In this document: positions 30,101-37,500 of the stretch, in pieces | Layout of the letters: every line of letters starts with the position of its first letter | Numbering within the stretch: the first letter of the stretch is position 1 | Source: Orthonyx spaldingii | Lineage: Eukaryota > Chordata > Aves > Passeriformes > Orthonychidae | Direction: 5' to 3' | Assembly: GCA_013397795.1 (NCBI GenBank) | Contig: VZTJ01000300.1 | Span: 1,289,378-1,353,377, forward strand | Length of the DNA: 64,000 nt | Made by a program: the position numbers and the translations under genes | The notes under the pieces: model-generated | What the model was told of the DNA's origin: nothing | Databases searched by the model: none | The model's input: only the letters and a program-made list of their open reading frames with translations

Positions 30101-33100
30101 CCAATCTAGGAGGTGCAAAAGCTATCAGTTAAACAGGAAATAACTTGAAAGAAAGGACTTCAGGCCAAAGGAGATAAATAGTTCATGTCAGCACAGGCTG
30201 CAAAAAATAGAAGTGATCTGTAAATACAATTACTCTGAACAATGACAAAACAAACCCAAACCCCAACAAATTAACAAAAGCCAAGTTAAATAAAATTCCA
30301 TGAGTATACAAAGTCACAAGCAGCTCTGTGGAAAGCAAGAGAAGACAACATGTAAAAGACGACAAAATGATAATTTTTGCCTCTGCTTTCAGAAATGAGT
30401 GGCAAACACTGAAGTATTTAAAGGGGAATACTAAATGTATAGCTGCTGCAAATAGAAATATATGCAGCAAATAGACAAAAATATGAATAGATGCAAATAG
30501 ATTCTTCATTAAAACAAAGCAATCTACTGACTCAGGGATTAAACAGTCAAAAGTTGTGATAGAATCAAAATACTAATATTTTTGTTTAAAGGGGCAGTGA
30601 GACTGAGTTTTTCAGGAAGAGTGAGGGGATAATAATCCAGACTTGTTAAGATGCAAGACTTAAGATTATACTTAGAAGATCATTATACATAAACCTGGGG
30701 CAAATTGGGTAAAATACAAGAGAACTGCCAAAAACAGAGGCTACATAACTCAGCTTCCTCTTATACTAAGTAGAAAATTATTTAAACTGGGAAATAAAGT
30801 AGAAGCACGGGATAGGCAAAAGAAATCCAGGTTATGTTGCAAGGATATCCAATTGAGAGACTCATCTTTGAATATTTATTATCTTCTTTAATAACTCAGC
30901 AGAAACAACCATGCTAATACACAGTCTTGTATCATCAGCTACCTTCATAATACAGACTAGAACTGGAGCGTGATTCCAAAACAAATCTATCTGGAGGAGC
31001 ATAAGTGGAAAGTAAATCTCAAACCTTCAATTGGGCATTCACTGCAGAAGTCTGCTATAAACTAAGAACTTGTTTGAAAAAGATGGTGACTTAAGAAATT
31101 CAGGTCTATTAACTGGCGACAGGATTGACGTTGTGCTGCCATCGCAAATAAAGCAAATGCAATAAAAGAGCACCAAGCAGGATGTCCCTGCCTGTAATGA
31201 GGCTTTATTCACACTGATGTGCAAGGCACATGGTACACTGAGAGCTAAAATTCTCATAAATTTCTCATAAAATTCTTGAAAAAAATAAAAAAAGGAAAGA
31301 GAAGCTCTCACACAGAGCCTGCAGTGAAAGTCACTGTTTCTTGTAACATATTGAGGTAAATATCAAAATGATTCTTTCATCTTAAGTACCTGCTGTTCCA
31401 TCCTGAAAGAAGAACATTTGCTAAGAGCTAGTTACAAATGTATTCTACTCAAAATTAGATGGCTGATGAGGAGGAGCTGGAGCAGCCTTTAAACCAAAAG
31501 TGGCAGGAAGACAGGACCACATGTAAAGGCAGAGCTTGAACTGTATTTATGAATCAGTCAATACATGACATGCAAGTAGCAGGAGACTGGACCTTATGAA
31601 CAGGAAAGACCCTTTTACATCCTACATTCTTGAAAAAAACCTGGAATATATAAAGACAGACTTCATTCAGCAACAGTCAAATATTACTTCCTACAGACAC
31701 CACCTCAGAAGCCCTGATCCAATGCAGCCTAGCTATGAGCCAGGAGTTAACATCACAACCAACCAACCACCCCTGGAAAACTGACAAACACATCACCAGA
31801 AGACAGAGCAAACTGAGAAGCAAACTGCTGTAGAGCCCAAATGTACATGCCTCTCCAAGTACCAGGAAATAACACAGCTGATATAACACAGCTCAACAGC
31901 AAATGGGGGGGAAAAAAAAGTGAAGTCAGATCCAAGATCTATATACATGGCACAAAACCAGAGATAAATGGATTTTTTAGGTTTCAGGGTGGTTTTTATT
32001 CCTTCTCCACTGGCTTTCTATTGAACTTTTGCCAGAATACTGACACCTAACCCAGAAAAAACAGGAAATCCTTCAAATGAGGGGCCAAAAATTTCACTTC
32101 AATGGAAATTTACACAACCTTTTAGGCCACAGTCTAGTAAATATTCCTATTTCTGAGAAAAAAACTCCTCCAATTTAGGGGTAGGGAGGGAAGAATTAGG
32201 GAGTTATTTGGAAAATATCCTTGAGTGATAACAGTTGGGTTTTTATGGCATGTCCCTAGCCTATTAAAAACACCTAGAAAGACAATATCTAAGATTTAAA
32301 ACAGCTGTAAACCAAAGTCTCCAAAGCAAAAAAATAATTTACTTCCCACTCTCTAACCAGTTTCTACAAATGCAATTTTTTTGGCCATTATCACCCTTGC
32401 CAGGGTGCTGGCTTTTCCACTGAAAACCTCTCCACTTCTCCTTCAGTCTTTGTACTCTACCAGAAAAAACCCCAAAATCCAGAACTATTCATATCCACTT
32501 TCTAGTGAGCTAATATTTTAAAACATGTCTCTTTTTTTTAATGGTGAAATTATCACAGAAAGAATTAAAAATATAAGAAAAGTTAAATAACTTACAATCT
32601 TTTTACTGGATTTGGGAAAATGTAGGATGTCCTTACGGGCCTAATTAACCACATGAGACTGTGACAGTATTGAGCACCTGCTGCACTGCGTGGTTTTGAC
32701 ACAAGCTGCATGTGCTGCATGTCCAAAGAGACAAGTGTCATAACTAAAGCCCTTTTTGAGAGTTTGGTCTCGAATATTTTATTAAAGTGATCCTGATCCT
32801 AGAGAAGAAATCTCTCAGAAACCGTTTTGCCCTGCCTGATAAAACTAACATCACACAAAGAGGTTTTGCCTTCTTCTAGAGCAGAAGTACAGCGTTTCTG
32901 ACCCAACAGCCATCCCACCACCCAGGGCAGCACAACCAAAAGGTTCTGTCTAGCATTCCTGCACAGAAGGAAAGCTTTCTAACTACAAAAGAGAATTATT
33001 GTGGTCTTGTAAAAGGCAAGATAAAACTTTCAGTGCTTAGTTCACCACTTTTTATTTCACAGTATCACATGAATTGCTCATAAAATTGGAATATTTATCA

Positions 33101-34491
33101 ATATGATTCAGACATTTGTGCTGAATATTATTTCTATTTGTTACTGGAGTGTGTTGAAAAACAGCAATTTCCTCAGTAAATGTGGAAGGATTACACAAGG
33201 GCAGAGATATTTTGGGAGATCACTCAGTAGTTATGGTCCATTTTCTGAATAGCACTAATACATATGCCATAACATCACATTATTTGGACACTGCTCAAGC
33301 CAAGTAATACACATAAAACAAATAACAGACCTTAAAGTATCTTTAAATACTGTGATTCACCTTTACTGTTATACTGCAGTTTGAAGATACTGATTTACAT
33401 ACCTGTGATGTTTGGCCCTGTAACTTTGCAAGCTGAGTCGTTCTCATGTTTAAGGACTGACTCCTTGTGACTGTCGCTCCAGAAGATTTCCCATTAACTT
33501 TTCTTTCCAGATGACAAGTTAGCAACAGCTTTTCTTCTAAAAGTACAGCATCCCATGGGTCTTCAGCAGTCATACTTGAAGCCCTCTCTTCATCATCCTC
33601 TGCTTTGTTTAAGGTCTCCACACTGTCCACTTTTGGTTTACTCAGAGGATCCAAATCCAACCAGTCAAATTTACTGACATCCCCACAGCTCTCTGAGGCT
33701 GGCAGGTTGGAGACTGCAGATTTTATGGCAGTCATCTCTAGGTCTGTGCTCGACTTCCCGTTTCTCAGGAATTCCGAAGTGCTTGCAATTTTGTCAAATA
33801 CTTTTGCCATTTCTGGTGTGAGTACTGGAGGGTATAAAGGTAGGCCTCCGTGTGGATGGAAAGGTGTGGTAGCTGCCAGTGGGTATGAAATGTATTGTGA
33901 CTGCCTTGGAAGACCAAGATAAATAGGCTCTCTAGAGCGATAGGACGACATACTTGGATGGAATCCATTCTGAAATACACCAGTCTGTTTTGTGTAAGAA
34001 GCTGAGGTGTAAATAGGAGGTAAAGTGCATGTCACAGGTGCTGGTATCCCAGGTGTCCACTGTCTCCTCTGACCTGCCGGCCCAAGATAAAATTGCGAAG
34101 ATACAGATGGGCTCAGAATAGGACTTGCTGGTAATGTAGGTACTTTACTAGATTCAAAATTGTCATCCAGCAGCAGTTTCTCTAGTTCAGCATCAGTAAG
34201 CTTCTCTATGTCAATGGTACTTAGTTTATCTTCCATGCTCTTGGCATCAGACTCTGGAAACACCATGAGATCATGGTCATGTTTGTTATGAGTCTGTGCT
34301 TTTTGTCTGGGGCTGCTTAAAGAGTGGAAGGTTTGTTTATTACCAGCTACACCTCTTTCTTTCTGCATCTTGGCTAATGCCTCAGCTTCCATCTGCAATG
34401 CTTCCTCTTTGTCCACATCTTTTGACCTTGGGGCTGACAGAGAAGGTGAGGAGCGCTGTTTGAATCCATTGCTGCTGGATATCTGGGCCAT
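18..34491 (-). CDS. PIK3C2A: PIK3C2A, PI3-kinase class II alpha (28 coding exons, 3' end outside window)
   Basis: Class II phosphoinositide 3-kinase that makes PI3P and PI(3,4)P2 at clathrin-coated pits, endosomes and cilia. The 28 coding exons listed separately join into 1,527 codons without a stop or frameshift, and all splice phases agree. Residues in order: N-terminal clathrin/adaptor region 1-363; Ras-binding domain about 400-530; C2 about 650-845; PIK helical about 860-1040; kinase about 1100-1380, with the ATP-binding lysine ending VMFK (1142), catalytic loop DRHNDN (1254-1259) and DFG (1272-1274); PX from about 1420. The human protein has 1,686 residues, so the end of PX and the last C2 domain lie left of base 1. 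The start is the MAQISS methionine at 34491, which matches the human N terminus and has a strong Kozak context (G at -3 and +4). Family identity is certain; exon edges rest on conserved protein plus GT/AG sites. Introns of 300-1,100 bases not listed separately show no recognisable element. Confidence 0.97.
536..660 (-). CDS. PIK3C2A: PIK3C2A exon 28, PX domain (residues 1447-1488)
   Basis: It has a TTGGGCAG acceptor and a CCAGG|GTATGT donor; 125 bases. It encodes IYVVRVLREGQVEPTFVFRT and FDEFQELHNKLGILFPLWKL. The FRTF motif carries the arginine that contacts the phosphoinositide head group in PX domains. Confidence 0.97.
661..2428 (-). other. PIK3C2A: PIK3C2A intron 27
   Basis: AT-rich intron of 1,768 bases. 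Apart from the LTR-like sequence at its right end nothing recognisable is seen. Confidence 0.9.
2080..2390. mobile_element. Endogenous retrovirus LTR-like sequence (degenerate, probably solo)
   Basis: The stretch holds the CACACAGCTGCTTGCTCACT block, GGCTGAGATAAAGACAG, a CCCCCAGTTTTTATTGCTGA block and a GGTCAGCTGTCC block, in the order seen in common avian ERV LTRs. It is diverged, with internal deletions, and no retroviral coding sequence adjoins it. It sits in PIK3C2A intron 27 next to the exon 27 donor. Orientation and family are not settled. Confidence 0.55.
2429..2636 (-). CDS. PIK3C2A: PIK3C2A exon 27, kinase-PX linker (residues 1377-1446)
   Basis: It has a TTTTTCTAG acceptor and a TAC|GTAAGT donor; 208 bases. 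It encodes LIESSLGSVATKFNFFIHNL, AQLRFSGLPSNDEPILSFS and SVFTYQKRYNPDKHY. The last part begins the PX domain. An LTR-like sequence ends within about 45 bases of the donor. Confidence 0.97.
2866..3320 (+). mobile_element. CR1 LINE, truncated 3' part
   Basis: It contains the CR1 3' signature: GACATGGACCTGTTGGAGCA near the start, CAGAACAGGTTGCCCAGAGA in the middle, and GGTCCCTTCCAAGCC followed by TTCTATGATT at the end. No intact ORF remains. It lies in PIK3C2A intron 26, antisense to the gene. Confidence 0.9.
3835..3944 (-). CDS. PIK3C2A: PIK3C2A exon 26, kinase C-lobe end (residues 1341-1377)
   Basis: It has a TCTTGCAG acceptor and an ACAAG|GTACTG donor; 110 bases. It encodes MLSSGLPELSGVQDLKYVQD and ALQPQTTDAEATIFFT. 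Confidence 0.96.
4363..4519 (-). CDS. PIK3C2A: PIK3C2A exon 25, kinase C-lobe (residues 1288-1340)
   Basis: It has a TTGAACAG acceptor and a TTG|GTAATC donor; 157 bases. It encodes [40 protein letters not shown] and LFLNLLSL. The difference from human is confined to the HAS triplet. Confidence 0.97.
4779..4948 (-). CDS. PIK3C2A: PIK3C2A exon 24, catalytic and activation loops (residues 1232-1288)
   Basis: It has a CTCCCAG acceptor and an AG|GTATTT donor; 170 bases. It holds the catalytic loop GICDRHNDNIML (DRHNDN at 1254-1259), the DFG at 1272-1274, and GKFLGHAQMFGSFKR, the class II activation loop that favours PI and PI4P. All catalytic residues are present, so the enzyme should be active. 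Confidence 0.98.
5616..5752 (-). CDS. PIK3C2A: PIK3C2A exon 23, kinase domain (residues 1186-1231)
   Basis: It has a TATCAAG acceptor and an AAG|GTAACT donor; 137 bases. It encodes [39 protein letters not shown] and TEEEYEK, essentially identical to human apart from one residue (T for S). Confidence 0.97.
5753..7118 (-). other. PIK3C2A: PIK3C2A intron 22
   Basis: 1,366 bases, AT-rich; holds the (GT)13 microsatellite and nothing else recognisable. Confidence 0.9.
6735..6761 (+). repeat. (GT)13 microsatellite
   Basis: Perfect dinucleotide run in PIK3C2A intron 22; a possible polymorphic marker. Confidence 0.99.
7119..7248 (-). CDS. PIK3C2A: PIK3C2A exon 22, kinase domain (residues 1143-1186)
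   Basis: It has a CACTTAAG acceptor; 130 bases. It encodes [20 protein letters not shown], then IWLQEGLDLRMVIFKCLSTG and KDRG, the GEDLRQD hallmark of the PI3/PI4-kinase fold. The donor is CGAG|GTGCAA, GT but far from consensus; the frame across to exon 23 (G|GC) requires it. Confidence 0.95.
7471..7563 (-). CDS. PIK3C2A: PIK3C2A exon 21, kinase N-lobe with ATP-binding lysine (residues 1112-1142)
   Basis: It has a CTTGCAG acceptor and an AAG|GTAGGT donor; 93 bases, phase 0 at both ends. It encodes CSFFSSNAVPLKVALINADP and LGEEINVMFK. The final K is the conserved ATP-binding lysine of PI3-kinases. Confidence 0.96.
8609..8713 (-). CDS. PIK3C2A: PIK3C2A exon 20, kinase N-lobe start (residues 1077-1111)
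   Basis: It has a TCTGCAG acceptor and an AAG|GTACTG donor; 105 bases, phase 0 at both ends. It encodes VALQNGMERVQLFFLKNKCR and LPLNPSLVAKELNIK. Confidence 0.96.
9254..9434 (-). CDS. PIK3C2A: PIK3C2A exon 19, helical-kinase linker (residues 1016-1076)
   Basis: It has a TATTTCAG acceptor and a CAG|GTATGT donor; 181 bases. It encodes LLKDTLYDTKFGVRYEQILG, GKRLREELEKQTRLVQLFG and VKQTSGSARQ. Confidence 0.96.
9783..9877 (-). CDS. PIK3C2A: PIK3C2A exon 18, PIK helical domain (residues 985-1016)
   Basis: It has a TATTTAG acceptor and a TG|GTAAGG donor; 95 bases. It encodes ALKYETYLDSALVKFLLARA and GSIRIAHYLYW, closely matching human. Confidence 0.96.
10133..10226 (-). CDS. PIK3C2A: PIK3C2A exon 17, PIK helical domain (residues 953-984)
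   Basis: It has a TTTCTAG acceptor and a CAG|GTAAGA donor; 94 bases. It encodes FADQEVRNTAVNWMETLSDD and ELTDFLPQFVQ, typical PIK-domain helix repeats. Confidence 0.96.
10703..10891 (-). CDS. PIK3C2A: PIK3C2A exon 16, PIK helical domain (residues 890-953)
   Basis: It has a TCTGCAG acceptor and an AA|GTAAGA donor; 189 bases. It encodes LSKEDKEFLWEKRHYCYSHT, SLPKILVSAPHWDWASL and LSPLAALELLDSK. These are the first helices of the accessory domain and contain the LWEKRYYC-type signature of class II enzymes. Confidence 0.96.
11516..11658 (-). CDS. PIK3C2A: PIK3C2A exon 15 (residues 843-890)
   Basis: The acceptor follows an unbroken run of 13 T before CAG; the donor is GG|GTATGT; 143 bases. It encodes IDFPSHAFDIEYKIPQAAKT, then VETLEKPLRERLLAIL and SKDSTIG, the join from C2 to the helical domain. 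Confidence 0.95.
12391..12499 (-). CDS. PIK3C2A: PIK3C2A exon 14, C2 domain end (residues 806-842)
   Basis: It has a TTCTCAG acceptor; 109 bases. It encodes LLTCGTKLLQLWTSSHPHH, then SKKGNMERIVLQ, matching human TKKGYVMERIVLQ. The donor that keeps frame and homology is CAG|GTTATA at 12390, a weak site. A stronger-looking GTAAGA lies inside the exon at 12425. Confidence 0.9.
12500..16260 (-). other. PIK3C2A: PIK3C2A introns 12 and 13 (with exon 13 between)
   Basis: Two introns of 1,433 and 2,160 bases flank exon 13 (14660-14827). No interspersed repeat, RNA gene or conserved block was recognised in either. Confidence 0.85.
14660..14827 (-). CDS. PIK3C2A: PIK3C2A exon 13, C2 domain (residues 750-806)
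   Basis: It has a TTTTATAG acceptor and a CG|GTAAGT donor; 168 bases. It encodes [40 protein letters not shown] and VSLPLFDFR, matching human block by block. Confidence 0.96.
16261..16383 (-). CDS. PIK3C2A: PIK3C2A exon 12, C2 domain (residues 709-750)
   Basis: It has a TTGTCCAG acceptor and an ACT|GTAAGT donor; 123 bases. It encodes NYEKYYLICSLTHNGKDLFK and KKVGTYKNFFYLIKWDE, a central part of the C2 beta-sandwich and nearly identical to human. Confidence 0.96.
16494..16707 (-). CDS. PIK3C2A: PIK3C2A exon 11, start of first C2 domain (residues 638-709)
   Basis: It has a TCATTTAG acceptor and an AA|GTAAGT donor; 214 bases. It encodes NPLKVSIDQLTRAVEALLRL, a serine-rich stretch unlike human, then STKEAWTATEHLQFTIFAAH and GISSGWVS, the first strands of the C2 domain. 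Confidence 0.96.
16796..16838 (-). CDS. PIK3C2A: PIK3C2A exon 10, 43-base small exon (residues 624-638)
   Basis: It has a TGTGTAG acceptor and a CTG|GTGAGT donor. It encodes VSLKCGDDSSKSSSG, aligning with human VTSLFGGEDTSRSSTRG. It is separated from exon 11 by an 88-base intron. The phase closes exactly with both neighbours. Confidence 0.9.
16839..21313 (-). other. PIK3C2A: PIK3C2A introns 8 and 9 (with exon 9 between)
   Basis: Introns of 2,337 and 1,994 bases around exon 9 (18833-18976). AT-rich unique sequence with short A runs only. Confidence 0.85.
18833..18976 (-). CDS. PIK3C2A: PIK3C2A exon 9 (residues 576-623)
   Basis: It has a CCTTATTAG acceptor and a GAG|GTAAAC donor; 144 bases, phase 0 at both ends. 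It encodes NQHKAVDHVIKTVRKICS and ITESVKKLRRAVNLPR, very close to human. Skipping this exon would keep the frame. Confidence 0.95.
21314..21377 (-). CDS. PIK3C2A: PIK3C2A exon 8 (residues 554-575)
   Basis: It has a TTCTTGCAG acceptor and a GAG|GTGAGG donor; 64 bases. It encodes PSIEELLELYHKQVNMALRN, aligning with human HPVEELLDSYHNQVELALQ. It is a predicted helical linker after the Ras-binding domain. Confidence 0.94.
21487..21566 (-). CDS. PIK3C2A: PIK3C2A exon 7 (residues 528-554)
   Basis: It has a TTATTGCAG acceptor and an AG|GTAATG donor; 80 bases. It encodes EDDDRTPVHLTKHLYKVEKP, matching the human EDDETPVDLNKHLYQIEKP linker. It lies 109 bases from exon 8. Confidence 0.94.
22124..22235 (-). 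CDS. PIK3C2A: PIK3C2A exon 6, end of Ras-binding domain (residues 490-527)
   Basis: It has a TTTTGCAG acceptor and an ACA|GTGAGT donor; 112 bases. It encodes KHCIGSHEYIQNCRKWD and IKLQLLTHSGICSDLART. It is GC-richer than the flanking introns and strongly conserved with human. Confidence 0.95.
22872..22992 (-). CDS. PIK3C2A: PIK3C2A exon 5, Ras-binding domain (residues 450-490)
   Basis: It has a TTTAAACAG acceptor and a CAGAA|GTAAGC donor; 121 bases. It encodes IIMQALCWVHDDLNEVD and YILKVCGQEEVLQ, the ubiquitin-like fold of the Ras-binding domain, almost identical to human. Confidence 0.95.
22993..25889 (-). other. PIK3C2A: PIK3C2A intron 4
   Basis: 2,897 bases; contains a run of about 18 T near 23305 and nothing else recognised. 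Small open frames inside it lack any family resemblance. Confidence 0.85.
25890..26047 (-). CDS. PIK3C2A: PIK3C2A exon 4, start of Ras-binding domain (residues 397-450)
   Basis: It has a TTCCAG acceptor and a GATG|GTATGT donor; 158 bases. It encodes LRTKFPYTDQQTNPGF, then KVSIEIEEFQQPVTFTCD, nearly the same as human. The reading frame runs on past the donor by chance, but the human protein departs exactly at the GT. Confidence 0.95.
27379..27439. other. Assembly gap (61 N) in PIK3C2A intron 3
   Basis: A run of N flanked by A-rich sequence (A-runs at about 27373 and 27467-27483), likely a low-complexity gap. Confidence 1.
27765..27865 (-). CDS. PIK3C2A: PIK3C2A exon 3 (residues 364-397)
   Basis: It has a TTGCAG acceptor and an AA|GTAAGA donor; 101 bases, leaving a two-base remainder. 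It encodes KDNGTTGTLTENVLLQ and then a QNQELSAFSEAVT block, aligning with the human KDPNGTSS...QNEEMAAFCRSIT linker. This linker before the Ras-binding domain is poorly conserved, so placement rests on phase plus the start and end residues. Confidence 0.9.
27866..33402 (-). other. PIK3C2A: PIK3C2A intron 2
   Basis: 5,537 bases, AT-rich, without recognisable transposon. The only structure noted is a small hairpin (ACCAAC-TGCTG-GTTGG) near 29456. Confidence 0.85.
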
Positions 34492-34577
34492 GCCGCAAGA
34501 GCAGATGTCCATGTAAAGCAGCAACACTTCCCTTGCACTGCTTGTCTACCCTTGGCTTCAGAACGGACTTAGCAGAC
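33403..34577 (-). CDS. PIK3C2A: PIK3C2A exon 2: 5' UTR end, start codon and N-terminal region (residues 1-363)
   Basis: The coding part is 34491-33403 (1,089 bases, phase 0); 34492-34577 is 5' UTR after a TTTCCTTTCCAG acceptor. The donor is CAG|GTATGT. The protein carries LLLDD (106-110), resembling a clathrin box, DPW (311-313), a known AP-2-ear motif, and the acidic KFDWLDLDPLSKPKVD block shared with human. In the family this region recruits clathrin and restrains the kinase. Compared with the human protein there is a short bird insertion around residues 83-95. An in-frame ATG seven codons upstream (34512) has a weaker context. Confidence 0.96.
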
Positions 34578-37500
34578 CTGGAAAGGAAATGAAACATTAG
34601 AAACACATGTAACAAATCATACATGGACAACTACTAAGTCACACACCATCGACTGACAAAGCTGAGTATGTCCTTCAGAAACGCAGGATGTAAAATTTTA
34701 AAGAGGCTGATTTTTATTTTTTCGGTGAGAGGAAGGGTCAAACTTAAAAAGAAGCAACACAAATTAATTTACGGTCTTTGAATTATGCAACGCCCATTTA
34801 TTTTTCTTACTCTGCCTACTGGTGCTGGTAAGCACTTGGTTTCTTTTTGCACCACTAGACCCAAGACACACAAAAGGCACCTTCAGGTATGTAGCGGTTT
34901 TCAGACTTTAGCAATTACGCAGGCGCAATCTTGGGAGTAGAAGTCGTTCTAAAGACTATACAAATACAGCATTGATAAAGCACATTATCAAGAGGACTTC
35001 CACCTTACTTCAATAGATTACAAAAACAGACCTTTCAAACTGCTGTACCATGATCATAATGGTCATAATGACACTGAAGGACCTCTCTTCCTTTGGCAAA
35101 TATTGTACTTTACCCTCTTAACAAGAAAAATAATGCTTATGAAATTATATTTCTTGGACAAGCAAAATAAGCTATTTAAGTACAGCTGCTCATTGAGTAA
35201 TCTCTTTAACAGCCCTTTAAAGGAAGTGTCATTCACTACTAGGTAAGGGAAGAAACTCCAAAAGGTCACTTTTGCTTAAGGCCACCGCCAAGAAAAGATA
35301 TTTTACATTTCTCCAATTCCAGTCTTGTTTAGGACTATGATACGACTTCCCATATTCACTACAAGATCTATGCAGACTCTTTATTAAAATAATCTTGCAA
35401 GAGATTACCACAAGAACTGTGTTATTTTTCAGCAATACTTGTATTTTATTCTGTGTGCTTTTGCATACAGCCGGGTCAGAGCCGAGCCCAGGAGATAAGA
35501 TGTCTTCCAGCAACAGCCAGTATGCACATCAAGCAGCAAGATAAAAATCAGGAATAATGAGTTTCTGCTAGGAGGGTTACATAATCAGCAATCCTCATTA
35601 AAACACAGTTTCACTGAACTAGATGAGCCTTATAAATGCAAATCATTCTGAGTTTAAATCATGCAACAATCCACAAATTAAGAATTCTCTGCAGCAAATA
35701 ATGCAGATAACTCAAAATTCTTTATACTCCCTTTCAATTCACACCCATTAGAAGGCTTTGGATTTTAGACTGGGGGGGTTTTTTGCCCTCCTTGAATAAA
35801 AACCAGAGACATGCTTCAAACAAAGTGACTGTATTTCTCTGAACTCCCTACACAGACAGCAAGATTCTTAACAGATTTATAACAGATTCTTTAAATTCTT
35901 TAAGTCTGGCCAAGCTTTTGTTTTATCTACTTCATTTCAATGGCTTATAGTGTGAAGGACAGACATCTTTATAAGAGGTTCTATACATTTCAGCTCAGTC
36001 TGAAAACAAATCCAAGTGAAACCCTTCACAAAGCAAGACTAAACCAGAAATGATGTTACAGTTACCAAGACAAGGTAAACAAAAGAGGGTGTCTTCAGAA
36101 AGACTGAAACAGTGACAGAATAACAAAATTATAAAACCCTGAAAACCACACAACTCAAGTTCTGGGGCATAAAGTCTTAAGGAGGAGCTTTGGCAGTTAC
36201 AGGTATGAATTCATTCCACAGGACAATTATATAAATATTCAACACAGACAAAGTCTAAGAAGAAAAAGACGCCAGAGCCTTTTCTGTACAGTTATGAAGC
36301 TGCAGAGTTTGAGACCCATTAAAGCCATAAATATTGCCATTAGGAAGAAGTCTTGTCCTGTCTGCTGCCTACCTCCAGAGCTCAGCGTAGAACACAATCA
36401 GGGAATCAATTAAAAATCCCCAGACTATTTTGCTGGGCTCCTTTATAGACAATGTAGGTCTCTGGTTCAATTAATAGTAAAAATGCGGCCTTCAATTATT
36501 TACGATGCTCCTGTTAGCAGGACAATCACACTAAAACTTCTCCTGAAGATGTACAGAGTGTTTTGCAGATGGTATAAGCCTACTAGCCACAAGATAATAT
36601 CCTAAAGAGAAGTCTCATGTACTTGACACCACCTTCTCAGACTGTCTAGAAAGCTAAGCCAGCTTTATTTAATCTCTTCATTAACTTACAGCTGGTTAAA
36701 ACTGCTATGCCAGATTTTTAGATGCAAGAACACCCTGACTTATGAAGTCCTCTCAAGAATTCCTACTTGGCTTTTCCAAGAAGCAGCAGCCTGAGGTAAA
36801 TACAGTTTGGTTTGAATTTTCAGAGTCTTGCTGTTGCCTCAGGATTCTAAAGAGCAGCAGGACCTTTTCCTTAACTTTATTCAAACAAATACAACAGAAT
36901 CATACTTTCTGAGACCATTCAAAACTGCTTGGGCTACAACTTTCAAGATTATCAATGCATTCAGGTGTTGCTTGATAATTACAGCAGCAAGTGATTTTTT
37001 CTTAAGGAGATGAAAAAAAAATTATATGGTCTTCAAAGTAATTACATATAACAGCCAGCCCTTTAAAAAAAACCAGAAGCCTTATTTTTCTGCTGGAATC
37101 AATGGCCTTGATCTCCATATCACCAAGCAGTCTCCTGTTCACAAGGAGAGTCCCTGTTCCACGAAGTCACAACTGCAGATAAACACACATTCCTCAGCTC
37201 TCAGAAACATGGTGCACAGCTACCACAGCACCTCCATTCATAACATCTACAGAATCCCAGTCGCTCAATAACTGTTTGTTTATTTTACAATTTCACATTA
37301 CAGTGCTGCATTTCTGTCAGTGATGACAGCACATTTGCACTGACAAATCCAGTGACTTCCAGCATTCAAGACAGAAGATTACTATTAGTGGTTTATCTGA
37401 AAAAATGCATTTTAGCTTTAATTTTTTACAAGACAGCCTCATCAGCATACATACACACACTTAAATTGATTACTGTATGTAAATCCTGTCCTTGGGAAAC

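Noticed and set aside
30183..30509. Hydrophobic 108-codon minus-strand frame in intron 2
   Set aside because: AT-rich sequence naturally yields Phe/Leu/Ile-rich frames; no splice context, start context or family motif.
35063..35513. Minus-strand frames upstream of exon 2 as possible extra coding exons
   Set aside because: No similarity to the PIK3C2A N terminus, which begins at the MAQISS methionine in vertebrates.
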